From IMG/VR virus record IMGVR_UViG_3300009155_000051, positions 25,539-89,538 of that record: 64,000 nt of DNA, one strand, 5' to 3'. The translations under genes were made by a program, and so were the position numbers. How positions within the stretch are numbered: position 1 is the stretch's first letter; each line of letters opens with the position of its first letter. Positions 1 through 7,596 of the stretch are shown here, piece by piece. This DNA is from a virus. The notes beneath the pieces are model-generated. The model worked only from the letters and a program-made list of their open reading frames with translations, had not been told where the DNA came from and made no database searches.

Positions 1-720
1 TAAAACTTCAAATTGAGTTAAACCATAATGAGTATATCTTGGTTGTGGATACATCATATACACATCTACATTATTCTCTTCTAATTCTTCAATTTCACTT
101 TCAGTCTCTTCAATAGCATCAGTTAATTGACTCACCATATCATCGTCATCAGTCTCATCATATCTTTTCTGTAACTCATCTAACTTAACTTTAAGAACTT
201 TCAACTTTTCTCTACCATCCTCATCTAAAGCATCAATTTCACCAATACTTACTAAGTTATCAAATAACGCGTGAGCCTTTTCTCCGGTCTCATCACCTTG
301 TTCTAAAGCCCACTCATCGCCATCACGAAGAGATTCTTGTTCACCAAGTTTAGCATTTAGTTCTTGTTTTTCTCTAATTCTCTCACGAGGAGAATTATGG
401 TCAGAAATATATCCCTTAACTTTCATATCACCAAGATTGGACACATTAGTTCTACTAATATTCAATGACCCATCAATATAGGCAACATTACCTAAACTAT
501 CAGTTGGAGTACTATCAAGGGTTAAGTCACCAGTAATCCATAAAGGTTTACCTTCAAACCTTTTCATTTTAGTTATCGCTTTCCCGTGATAACTACCCAA
601 TCTCATTAATTCCAAATATTCTTCCGGAGATATTTTATAATATTCCCCCTCAACTTCTTCAGTAAGTTTTTTAATATACTTGGATAATGATTTCTCGTTA
701 AGTTGTATTCTTTTATTCAT
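1..720 (-). CDS. Partial phage protein of unknown function, N-terminal 240 residues
   Basis: The frame is open from an ATG at 720 to the left edge, so only the first 240 residues are visible and the C-terminus is missing. The protein begins with a basic amphipathic stretch (MNKRIQLNEKSLSKYIKKL). A segment rich in beta-type residues follows at about 40-85, with an LTLDSTPTDSLGNV patch. An acidic, helical, probably coiled-coil region rich in E, D and K follows at about 95-210. The start is supported by a promoter-like TATTTAT box exactly four bases upstream. The N-terminal motif resembles short motifs in the proteins at 812-970 and 10913-12181, which suggests a virion or assembly role, but this is inference. 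I do not recognise a family. Confidence 0.8.
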   Translation of the reverse strand, partial: MNKRIQLNEKSLSKYIKKLTEEVEGEYYKISPEEYLELMRLGSYHGKAITKMKRFEGKPLWITGDLTLDSTPTDSLGNVAYIDGSLNISRTNVSNLGDMKVKGYISDHNSPRERIREKQELNAKLGEQESLRDGDEWALEQGDETGEKAHALFDNLVSIGEIDALDEDGREKLKVLKVKLDELQKRYDETDDDDMVSQLTDAIEETESEIEELEENNVDVYMMYPQPRYTHYGLTQFEVL

Positions 721-811
721 AATAATAAATATCAACAAAGATATAAAATATATTTACATATTACTATTATCGTTGATATTTATGGTTATAAACGTTTAAT
801 AATTTAAAATT
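721..811. promoter_or_regulatory. Divergent promoter region with a 12-bp inverted repeat
   Basis: This 91-bp gap separates divergent genes. The 12-mer GTTGATATTTAT occurs on the minus strand at 725-736 and on the plus strand at 772-783, a perfect inverted repeat with a 35-bp spacer. The minus copy ends four bases before the ATG of the leftward gene; the plus copy ends 28 bases before the rightward ATG. A second, host-type box TATCTTTG lies on the minus strand at 736-743, without a clear -33 partner. Each arm therefore looks like a promoter box, and the pair could also bind a dimeric regulator. The motif is visible; its function is inferred. Confidence 0.5.
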
Positions 812-970
812 ATGGGCTGCGGATGTAAAAACAAAGCAAATCAATCACAACCGGTACAACAATCGGGACAATCTCAACCTCAGGCACCGTCTCAGGCACC
901 ACAGCCTAAAACAGCGCCAATCCAAGAGTCAATCCGTAAAGTTGTAGAGAAATATTACAACAAAAAATAA
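812..970 (+). CDS. Small Cys/Gln/Pro-rich protein of 52 residues
   Basis: This short gene encodes 52 residues. It starts MGCGCKNK, continues with a Gln/Pro/Ser-rich linker (several QP, PSQAP and PQP units), and ends in a charged amphipathic helix (IQESIRKVVEKYYNKK). The frame is open from ATG to TAA and is followed at once by a strong intrinsic terminator, which supports a real one-gene transcript. The two cysteines near the N-terminus could bind a metal or form disulphides; this is not established. The C-terminal helix resembles the short motifs near the ends of the proteins at 1-720 and 10913-12181. Function unknown; a small virion-associated protein is one guess. Confidence 0.7.
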   Translation: MGCGCKNKANQSQPVQQSGQSQPQAPSQAPQPKTAPIQESIRKVVEKYYNKK

Positions 971-991
971 TATTTCATTATGTGAAAATTC

Positions 992-1016
992 AAAGGGACT
1001 TCGGTCCCTTTTTTTA
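992..1016 (+). terminator. Intrinsic terminator with UUCG tetraloop
   Basis: The stem AAAGGGAC / GTCCCTTT (992-999 and 1004-1011) closes a TTCG loop and runs into a T-tract. It lies 21 bases after the stop of the 52-residue gene and ends that transcript. Confidence 0.9.
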
Positions 1017-1070
1017 TTATCTATTTATTAATTAAATTATTTTCATTATTCATTGGTATAATTTAAAAAT

Positions 1071-1889
1071 ATGAAATACATAAATGAAAATTCAAACAAA
1101 GGATTAGTTAGTATATTTGCTGACTTTTTAGTTAAAGAGATAAACAAAACACATAATTACGATGTGGTAATTGAAGTTACAGACTGTGGTAAGTTTTTTG
1201 TCGTTAACGGTTTAACCAACTCTGATAAGATTTTGGATATGGTTCAAATGAAAGAAGAGTTCACCAAAGAATATAAAACATTATTAGAGAAGTACGGTTA
1301 CACTAATCTAAACATTATTGACCTGATTATTTATAGTCAGGAATTAGCGAAGAAAACAGATTACACTTTTGACTTCTACTCATCAACAAGACCATCATAT
1401 CACCACAAGGTTATTAATACTTTAGTTGATAACCCACAACCTTTATTCAACACTATTCAATACACAACCAAATTGGAGTACGAGTTGGACTATTCAGAGA
1501 ATAACACATCTAATTTACCGTATTTCACATACGCACCGTTAAATGTATCATCCGAATTTCCCCACGGGTATAGTTTAAGTATGGGAAGACAGGAGTATTA
1601 CTATTCAGAATACATCTGTAATCAATTATTTGATGTAATACTAACCGATAAGTTAACTTTCAAATATTCGTCCGTTAAAGAAGATGAGGACAATCAAATT
1701 AATCTTTACTCAACGAGTTTATTCCCACGAAAAGATATAATCTCTATGGTCTTAGATGTATTTGATTTTGATATGTTAATCTTTAATGATAAAATAAAAG
1801 GTTACGATATTATGGAAGATTTAACTAAACCATTTGATAAAAAACCTTGGCTCGTAAAAGATAAAGTTAAAGACCTGATATTATTCTAA
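1071..1889 (+). CDS. Hypothetical protein, 272 residues
   Basis: A full-length soluble protein with no signal peptide or membrane segment. It starts MKYINENSNKGLVSIFADFL and has a conserved-looking aromatic block near residues 165-185 (FPHGYSLSMGRQEYYYSEY), followed by a beta/alpha C-terminal half. I do not recognise a family. It stands alone between a terminator on its left and a two-way terminator on its right, so it is probably a single transcription unit. No Shine-Dalgarno sequence precedes the start; upstream is AT-rich with a TATAAT-like string about 10 bases before the ATG. The length of the open frame and its fit between the two terminators make it a convincing gene. Confidence 0.8.
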   Translation: MKYINENSNKGLVSIFADFLVKEINKTHNYDVVIEVTDCGKFFVVNGLTNSDKILDMVQMKEEFTKEYKTLLEKYGYTNLNIIDLIIYSQELAKKTDYTFDFYSSTRPSYHHKVINTLVDNPQPLFNTIQYTTKLEYELDYSENNTSNLPYFTYAPLNVSSEFPHGYSLSMGRQEYYYSEYICNQLFDVILTDKLTFKYSSVKEDEDNQINLYSTSLFPRKDIISMVLDVFDFDMLIFNDKIKGYDIMEDLTKPFDKKPWLVKDKVKDLILF

Positions 1890-1892
1890 AAA

Positions 1893-1919
1893 GAAAGTCC
1901 CCAATCAAGGGGACTTTTT
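1893..1919. terminator. Bidirectional terminator between convergent genes
   Basis: The stem AAAGTCCCC / GGGGACTTT (1894-1902 and 1909-1917) has a six-base loop. It is flanked by T-runs on the right and A-rich sequence on the left, so it can stop both the rightward gene ending at 1889 and the leftward operon ending at 1918. Confidence 0.88.
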
Positions 1920-2205
1920 ATTTTTTAAAGTGTTCTTTAATAATTAACACACCATCGTCAATGTCTTCATAATCTCTATCCGGAGCAAATAAGAAACTTT
2001 TTTCATTATCCTTATCCGGATTCTCAATAATCATAAATGCCGGTACAAAATCGTTTTGAGTTACCTCAACAAACATTTCATACTCATCATTATGTTCAAA
2101 GATATCTCTCTCAAGAAAATCAATATTAGACTCTTTTAATTTATCTTTCATTTGAACACAATACGGACAACCATCCATTGTGAAGATAAACAATAACTTA
2201 TCCAT
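1918..2205 (-). CDS. Glutaredoxin
   Basis: A 95-residue glutaredoxin-fold protein. The redox site is CPYC at residues 13-16 in the usual place after the first beta strand (LLFIFTMDGCPYC). A cis-proline context (FVPAFMI) follows at about residue 53. Glutaredoxins pass electrons from glutathione or a reductase to ribonucleotide reductase and other thiol proteins. The phage also encodes NrdA and NrdB at 60555-63921, which are the natural partners. The start overlaps the end of the thioredoxin gene by 8 bases, so the two are co-transcribed and probably translationally coupled. The C-terminus is acidic (DRDYEDIDDG). The family is clear; the partner is inferred. Confidence 0.9.
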   Translation of the reverse strand: MDKLLFIFTMDGCPYCVQMKDKLKESNIDFLERDIFEHNDEYEMFVEVTQNDFVPAFMIIENPDKDNEKSFLFAPDRDYEDIDDGVLIIKEHFKK

Positions 2206-2521
2206 TGATTAGGTTAGTTACCAATTGTTTAATTTGACCTTCCATTTGCATTCCCGGCTGAGAATACACTTCTTTACCATCAGAAAATGATTTAACTGTT
2301 GGGATTGCTCTAATACCTAACTGAGACGCAAATTCTTTATTCTCTTCAACATTCAAAGTGAATAATTGAACCTCTGAATTTTCTTTTCTATACTCCTCTG
2401 AAACTTTTTCAAAAGCCGGTTTCATAACTTTACAAGGTCCGCACCACGGAGCCCAAAAGTCTACCACTAATTTTTCCCCATTGTTAATTTTTTCCTGTAA
2501 TAATTCTTGTGTAATTTCCAT
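2198..2521 (-). CDS. Thioredoxin
   Basis: A 107-residue protein of standard thioredoxin length. The canonical active site WCGPC lies at residues 26-30 within DFWAPWCGPCKVMKP. The later cis-proline motif (IRAIPTV) and the Gly-rich C-terminal helix pattern are also present. It acts in the cytoplasm as a disulphide reductant. In a phage the usual roles are electron supply to class Ia ribonucleotide reductase or acting as a polymerase processivity factor; the presence of nrdAB favours the first. It is followed with an 8-base overlap by glutaredoxin and preceded by a 106-residue unknown gene two bases away, in one leftward operon. Confidence 0.95.
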   Translation of the reverse strand: MEITQELLQEKINNGEKLVVDFWAPWCGPCKVMKPAFEKVSEEYRKENSEVQLFTLNVEENKEFASQLGIRAIPTVKSFSDGKEVYSQPGMQMEGQIKQLVTNLING

Positions 2522-2523
2522 TC

Positions 2524-2844
2524 TTAATCTTTTTTTGTTAATCGTTTTATTTGTAGTAAAATATAATCTACCACGTTTTGTTTATCCACCTTTGTTAAAA
2601 TAAATATCTTAGTCTCCGACTTTCGTAAAATTAAAATACCGGTAGAATCATATTCATATAATCTATCATTATACACTATTTTGTGTTCATTATTCACAAA
2701 ATAATTAAACCATAGTAAATGTGATTTATTTAAAAATTTGTCTGTATCTTCGTTAGAAATTGTTGGATACACCTCTATAATACTAGGGTGAACTCCAAAC
2801 CTTTCTTTAAAGGTATCTACGCAATGTTGTGGTATTTCTTTCAT
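2524..2844 (-). CDS. Hypothetical protein, 106 residues
   Basis: The start chosen is the ATG at 2844 (MKEIPQHCVDTFKERF), one base after the stop of the PcfJ-like gene. An earlier ATG at 2892 would add 16 residues but force a 47-base overlap. The protein is a small alpha/beta chain with a conserved-looking centre (LLWFNYFVNNEHKIVYNDRL) and a basic C-terminus. No known family was recognised. It sits in the operon with thioredoxin and glutaredoxin, but nothing in its sequence suggests a redox role. Confidence 0.75.
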   Translation of the reverse strand: MKEIPQHCVDTFKERFGVHPSIIEVYPTISNEDTDKFLNKSHLLWFNYFVNNEHKIVYNDRLYEYDSTGILILRKSETKIFILTKVDKQNVVDYILLQIKRLTKKD

Positions 2845-2845
2845 A

Positions 2846-4603
2846 TTATAATGGGAAAACATCATTATCATCCCAATTTTGAACTGGAACAATATTATAA
2901 TTATACGAATTTAATTGCATAATTGAATCATTTTTCCAACATAATTGACGTTCAGTAGTGTCTTTTCCGGTTTTAGTTACAGAATATCTTATTACATCTT
3001 TTGACATCCAATCAGAGAACAATTCTCTTTTTTTGAACTCACCTTTAATCTGTAAGGTATCAAACAAATCCTCATATTGGTAAATTTTATTATCCAATTT
3101 GATTAATGCGTCATCCCAACTTTCATCCAATCTATCATTACGTTTACCCAAAGTTTGATATCTTTCTAAATCAAACGTGTTATGTAGTGAAGGTAAAGTA
3201 ATACGATATTCAATTGACGCTCTCTCTTCAGTTTCTCCTTGACCTCGTCTCATAGATATCAATAAGGAATCAATTCTTCTAACATATGTCTTAACACAAT
3301 TAGATTGGAATGAGGACTCGTTGTTGTATCGTTTGGATGTTGTTAACACCTCAGGATAATATGACCCATCTTTGGTTAAGATAACCTCATTTACTTTATC
3401 CACAAACTCTTGGTTGTAGATTCTAGTAAAGTCACCATTGGTGTAATGGTTATATTTCTCCGACCAATCATAATGCTCTTGAACAAACTCATCGTGAGTT
3501 CTTGATGTCCATTTAACCGGTTCCATTTGGTCCAATAAACGATAAAATCTAAAGTGGTCTTCAATTACATTACTGTTAACTAACCCTTTTTGACATAATT
3601 TATATATCTCAAAGAAATTGGAAAACTCTTTTTTTGTTAATAACCCTTTTCCAATATTATTATGAAATGTACTTTGTTTATTATGTTCCAATAATAATTG
3701 GACAAACTCATCCGATTGATTTAAAATAAACTTCTCACCAAATATTGAACAAGCGTTATTAAAATTAAGAACACCATCAAATGATTTAACGTTATGTAAT
3801 ACCCTCTTAACTTTATCCCCCTTTAAGTTATGAACCCTCATTAAAGCATCAATATACTTATACCCACACTTCACCAAATCTTTCTTCTTTGGTTGGGGAT
3901 AGGTATTCATAAGTTCAAACCAATTGTTTGGAACTTTAATTCCTTGAGCATCCAAGTATCTTTTGTAGATTCTTTGTTCAGGAAGTAAGTCAGCATATAG
4001 TTCAGTTCCGGGAATGGCGTTAACAAAGGTTGAGATAACCTGATTAACTATTGTTGGAATATCCACTTTATCTTTATCAACTATTGAGTTGAATGATTCT
4101 CTCAAGTATCGTCTCATATTATTGATAGGGTCATTATTAAAAAGGACTCTTCTAATATTTTTACGACATTTTCTCTTCAAATGGTAGTTGTCTAATGAAC
4201 CGGTATATAACGCATTTGTTTTATAGTTGAATGTAATAAACTTACAATTAGTACTTAATCTAAACCATTTACCCGCAACACGTCTTGTTTTACTATAATT
4301 GAATACCTTGAAAGAAACTTTATCATTTTCTTTAGTCACACAGATAATCACCCTATTCAAATATAATTGAGCAAGTGGGTTCCCGTAATGTTCTACAAAT
4401 TTTTCTTCTGTATCGTAATCCGCATTAAAAGTATAGTCACCCCAAGGCGTATAACTTGTATGCCTTCCTGAACTTAAACTAGTTTCAATCGTTCCCCAAA
4501 AATCATCCTCAACCTCTTTTTTAAGAGGACGAATAGGATTGGTATCCAAGTATTCAGACACTTGATACTTCTTTACGGTATAGTTAAATAATTCTTCTTT
4601 CAT
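2846..4603 (-). CDS. PcfJ-like protein
   Basis: A 585-residue protein. The C-terminal third has the PcfJ-type core: FQSNCVKTYV followed by an arginine-rich strand and ASIEYRI, then a strand-helix-strand tail. This pattern is found in PcfJ-like proteins of conjugative plasmids and phages, whose biochemical role is not known. The N-terminal part is basic, with many aromatic residues and a KRKCRKNIRR patch at about 150, so nucleic-acid binding is possible. I place the start at the ATG at 4603; a TTG at 4624 would extend the frame but lies inside the promoter box. The gene has its own host-type promoter 18 bases upstream and heads the thioredoxin/glutaredoxin operon. Confidence 0.6.
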   Translation of the reverse strand: MKEELFNYTVKKYQVSEYLDTNPIRPLKKEVEDDFWGTIETSLSSGRHTSYTPWGDYTFNADYDTEEKFVEHYGNPLAQLYLNRVIICVTKENDKVSFKVFNYSKTRRVAGKWFRLSTNCKFITFNYKTNALYTGSLDNYHLKRKCRKNIRRVLFNNDPINNMRRYLRESFNSIVDKDKVDIPTIVNQVISTFVNAIPGTELYADLLPEQRIYKRYLDAQGIKVPNNWFELMNTYPQPKKKDLVKCGYKYIDALMRVHNLKGDKVKRVLHNVKSFDGVLNFNNACSIFGEKFILNQSDEFVQLLLEHNKQSTFHNNIGKGLLTKKEFSNFFEIYKLCQKGLVNSNVIEDHFRFYRLLDQMEPVKWTSRTHDEFVQEHYDWSEKYNHYTNGDFTRIYNQEFVDKVNEVILTKDGSYYPEVLTTSKRYNNESSFQSNCVKTYVRRIDSLLISMRRGQGETEERASIEYRITLPSLHNTFDLERYQTLGKRNDRLDESWDDALIKLDNKIYQYEDLFDTLQIKGEFKKRELFSDWMSKDVIRYSVTKTGKDTTERQLCWKNDSIMQLNSYNYNIVPVQNWDDNDVFPL

Positions 4604-4621
4604 CAGGTTTATTTTGAACCA

Positions 4622-4653
4622 CAAAAGTAAGACATTAAATTTGAATATACAAA
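4622..4653 (-). promoter_or_regulatory. Bacteroidota-type promoter of the PcfJ-like operon
   Basis: On the minus strand TTTG (4653-4650), 20 bases, then TACTTTTG (4629-4622). This matches the Bacteroidota housekeeping consensus TTTG-N19/20-TAnnTTTG. The start codon at 4603 follows 18 bases later. Confidence 0.7.
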
Positions 4654-4944
4654 TTAATTAAGGGAAAAATGAGCAAATTGTGTGTGATAAATTATGGACT
4701 TAATCTTATCCATATCAACCTCATCGTTCTGAGATTGTTTAAGAGCCACAACAATAGATATAATTTGTTTTTGGGTTAAGGAAACATCCTCTCCGTTCTC
4801 AATATTATCTAATGATTGTTGTTTTACTCTGTCGTAGAAGTCATCCTTTAAAACATCCCCAATTAACTCAAGTAAGTCATTGGGGTTGTTGTTAAAGAAA
4901 GTTATAAATTGATTAATGTAGATTTCAACGTCAACATTTTTCAT
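4654..4944 (-). CDS. Hypothetical protein, 96 residues
   Basis: A small acidic, all-helical protein (MKNVDVEIYINQFITFF start, then a DLLELIGDVLKDDF helix, and a VSLTQKQIISIVVALKQSQ helix). No cysteine, membrane or signal features are visible and no family is recognised. It lies between the LRR protein gene upstream and the promoter of the PcfJ-like operon downstream, and is probably read from the LRR promoter. The full frame and tight spacing support it being real. Confidence 0.7.
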   Translation of the reverse strand: MKNVDVEIYINQFITFFNNNPNDLLELIGDVLKDDFYDRVKQQSLDNIENGEDVSLTQKQIISIVVALKQSQNDEVDMDKIKSIIYHTQFAHFSLN

Positions 4945-4966
4945 TTTTGTAGTTTTTTAGTTAATA

Positions 4967-6325
4967 CTAATTTAAATAATAGAATCCCATACCTTCATCA
5001 TCAAGTCTATCTCGTAAACCTTGTGGTATATTAATGTTTGGATTAACATCTTTTAAGTTAATAAACGCAAGATTTGGTAATTCTTTAATACATTCAGGTA
5101 AAGATTGTAAATCTTTATTACCCGGAAGAGCTAAGAAATTCAAATCTTTTAACTGACAAATTGTATCAGGTAATGTTTTTGCAATGTTTTGTAACATTAA
5201 CGCTTCTAAGTTTTTAAATCTACCAATAGATGTTGGAACCTCTAACGCAATTCTTTCTTGACTCTTATTATTGATTAACAATTTAGTAATTGTATCAGGT
5301 AAAGACTCAAATAATTCATCAAAACCATATAGAGCAATGAATTTACCTGAAGCACTATCCGGATAGTTAATCTCAACAATATCACCACCACCACTTGTTA
5401 AACCTTTAGCAAATTGAGGTTTAAAATATTCCTTAAGTTCCGCACCTCTACCATTTAAGAACTCTACTAAATTAATTCCTCTATCTCTTCTGTCCATATA
5501 TTGATTAGATGGGAAGTGGAATTGATATCTTTCTTTAGGTAACCCTGTTTTTTTACCAAACTCTGTTGAACTATTAGGTAGTATTACATAATACGGACCA
5601 TCTTTGATATAGTGACTAAAATAGGTACCATCAAGTTTTGATGTACACCAATTAGTTTCATCATTCTCATCTCTAGTATCATAATAACCACCAAAATAAG
5701 CACCAGCGTTTTTACCTTCGTCATTATTTTCAGTAATTTTTACAATTGTCCAATCAGGTGTAACAATTTCAATATTTGAACCGGGATATTGATATGGATT
5801 TTCTTTTGTAATTCTTTCTTCTTTAGATGATTTAGAATCTTTAGATAATTTAAATTCATCAACAGCTAAAGATAATGTTGCCGGTGTATATTTTGCAATA
5901 TCTCTTTCACCTTCAGGTAATCTACCTTTAAATCTTTCAAATTTTAATAAATCAACATTTATTTTATCCATATCTTCTATGAATAAACGTCTATATTCTT
6001 GAGCCGCTCTCTTATATTCAGGTGTACCCACCTCATATTCCAATTTAGGTTGAACAAAGTTTCTCAACATCCATTGAACATATTTACCAACTTTAACTTT
6101 TGACATTTCTTCAAAAGTTGCACCTTCTTTATTAAACCCTTGAGGAGCTTTAGTATCAGGGTCTCCAAATATTATATTTTTTAATGTGTCAAAATCCATA
6201 ATACCTTTTACCGGTCTTCCTGTCTCACTCTTTGCTTTTGGGTTTGGTTTAACAAACTTGTCGTAAAATAATTGTAAACGTGCGTTTTCAGTTATTAAAT
6301 TAGATAGTAATGATGTAATTTTCAT
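4967..6325 (-). CDS. Leucine-rich-repeat protein with conserved phage N-terminal region
   Basis: A 452-residue protein with two parts. Residues 1-320 include an opening amphipathic motif (ITSLLSNLITENARLQLF), a charged helical region and a central NWCTS motif followed by YYVILP and RYQFHFPSNQYMD. This resembles a domain of unknown function that I associate with large marine phages; the recall is not verified. Residues 335-445 are at least four leucine-rich repeats with the LPDTI...L..L..L.L.N pattern (SLPDTITKL, TLPDTICQL, SLPECIKEL). LRR domains bind proteins, so this may recognise a host or virion protein. A host-type promoter lies 66 bases upstream and a TATTTAT box (6342-6348) 16 bases upstream, so it may be read in two phases. 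Confidence 0.75.
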   Translation of the reverse strand: MKITSLLSNLITENARLQLFYDKFVKPNPKAKSETGRPVKGIMDFDTLKNIIFGDPDTKAPQGFNKEGATFEEMSKVKVGKYVQWMLRNFVQPKLEYEVGTPEYKRAAQEYRRLFIEDMDKINVDLLKFERFKGRLPEGERDIAKYTPATLSLAVDEFKLSKDSKSSKEERITKENPYQYPGSNIEIVTPDWTIVKITENNDEGKNAGAYFGGYYDTRDENDETNWCTSKLDGTYFSHYIKDGPYYVILPNSSTEFGKKTGLPKERYQFHFPSNQYMDRRDRGINLVEFLNGRGAELKEYFKPQFAKGLTSGGGDIVEINYPDSASGKFIALYGFDELFESLPDTITKLLINNKSQERIALEVPTSIGRFKNLEALMLQNIAKTLPDTICQLKDLNFLALPGNKDLQSLPECIKELPNLAFINLKDVNPNINIPQGLRDRLDDEGMGFYYLN

Positions 6326-6390
6326 TTTAATTGTTTTAATTATAAATATTCGTTTTTTGTAAATAATTCGCTAAACTTTATTCAAGAGTA

Positions 6391-6421
6391 CAAAGATAAT
6401 ACTAATTATCAACAATCCAAA
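6391..6421 (-). promoter_or_regulatory. Bacteroidota-type promoter upstream of the LRR gene
   Basis: On the minus strand TTTG (6421-6418), 19 bases, TATCTTTG (6398-6391). It follows directly on the stop codon of the methylase gene. A TATTTAT box at 6342-6348, nearer the start codon, is a possible second promoter. Confidence 0.7.
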
Positions 6422-7270
6422 TTATTTTTGATAATTCATAATTAAAAGTTCTTCACCCATATTTTGAGCTTTACCCTTCTTAGCCGCAGCCGCCTTAGCA
6501 AATTCTTTCTTCTCCCACACATATTGAAGTTGTGGGAACCAAGTGTGTAATTGTGGAAAATCATAATACGATAATGAGAACTTACCTTGAATACCTTTTA
6601 AACAATCCGCCAATCTCTCGTGGTCCGTACTATCAAAGTCGTGGTTGTTGTAATAATTCTCAGTCTTCCAATATGGGGGGTCAGCATAAACATATGTAGA
6701 TGGACCATCATACTTTTGAATAACCTCTTCAAAGTCCATATTCTCCACCTTAGTAACCTTTAAGAAGTGTTCCACCCAATCAGGTTTAGATAACTTATCT
6801 CGGAATGTAAGATACTTTGATTTATATTTCCCTTTCAAATCTATAAATGAACTTGTTTCCGGTTTAGACCCCGAAAATACCTGAGCCAATACATATGCGT
6901 ATTTTGCAGCAACAACGTAATCGTAAGGTTGTACGCTGAAATTCTCGGCAAATATTTCAGCTTGGAAGCTGATGAATTGTTCTTTATAGATATCCGGTGT
7001 CGGAAACTCATTTCTTTGCTGACAAGGAATATTATTCACTTCTTCTAATAATCTCTCAGGATTCTGAAGACACTGAAATAAATTGTAGTTAAGCGGATTG
7101 AAGTCGTTATAAACAACTTCTTTTAAATTGGGGTACTTGGTTAAGTCCATATTAAAGAATACCCAAAACATCCCTGAGAATGGTTCTACGTATGTTTCAA
7201 TGTCGTTAGGTATGAATGGAACAATCCATTTACCTATTTTAGATTTACCCCCGATGTATGATAATGCCAT
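6422..7270 (-). CDS. N6-adenine DNA methyltransferase, Dam/D12 class
   Basis: A 282-residue methylase when started at the ATG at 7270 (MALSYIGGKSKIG); the frame extends 15 residues further upstream but that part is hydrophobic and unlike the family. The order of motifs is that of D12-class enzymes: GGKSK near the N-terminus, the SAM-binding EPFSGMFWVFF, a central helical target-recognition region, and the catalytic DPPYW at about residue 196, followed by HDFDSTDHERLAD. It transfers a methyl group from SAM to adenine in DNA. In a phage this usually protects against host restriction or marks DNA for packaging or replication. A second, unrelated adenine methylase is at 17898-20339. Confidence 0.9.
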   Translation of the reverse strand: MALSYIGGKSKIGKWIVPFIPNDIETYVEPFSGMFWVFFNMDLTKYPNLKEVVYNDFNPLNYNLFQCLQNPERLLEEVNNIPCQQRNEFPTPDIYKEQFISFQAEIFAENFSVQPYDYVVAAKYAYVLAQVFSGSKPETSSFIDLKGKYKSKYLTFRDKLSKPDWVEHFLKVTKVENMDFEEVIQKYDGPSTYVYADPPYWKTENYYNNHDFDSTDHERLADCLKGIQGKFSLSYYDFPQLHTWFPQLQYVWEKKEFAKAAAAKKGKAQNMGEELLIMNYQK

Positions 7271-7368
7271 AATTTCTTTTTTATAAAGTATAAGAAATAA
7301 AAAGTGAAAAAGCAACTTTCTCTTTCAAATATTTTTAACTATATTTATTTTAAATTAAATTTATAACT

Positions 7369-7596
7369 ATGGAAACTGTAGAAGGAGAAATCATTGACGT
7401 AACGGAAATAAACAAAAACGTTGTACCTGAACCCCCTAAAAAAAATTGTAAAACTTGTAAACAAGGTAAAGAAGCTGTATCGTCTGTTAGACAAACTCAA
7501 AAAATACTAGTATTCGCATCTCTTTATTTTTTATTTGCCGGTATATATGGTACAATAAAATTGATTAAGGATATTCTACATTATTTTGGATATTAA
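7369..7596 (+). CDS. Small membrane protein, 75 residues
   Basis: The protein has an acidic N-terminus (METVEGEIIDVTE), a short NCKTCKQGK motif with a CxxC pair at residues 27-30, and one strong membrane segment at about 46-68 (ILVFASLYFLFAGIYGTIKLI). The order suggests an N-terminal soluble tail anchored in the inner membrane. A TATATTTAT box (7340-7348) lies 20 bases before the start. The stop codon overlaps that of the convergent dnaJ gene, with no terminator between. No family recognised; the acidic N-terminus is reminiscent of other small phage membrane proteins. Confidence 0.75.
   Translation: METVEGEIIDVTEINKNVVPEPPKKNCKTCKQGKEAVSSVRQTQKILVFASLYFLFAGIYGTIKLIKDILHYFGY

Noticed and set aside
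4604-4624. TTG-led extension of the PcfJ-like gene
   Set aside because: The TTG is part of the promoter box TACTTTTG, so translation from it is not plausible; the ATG at 4603 is used.
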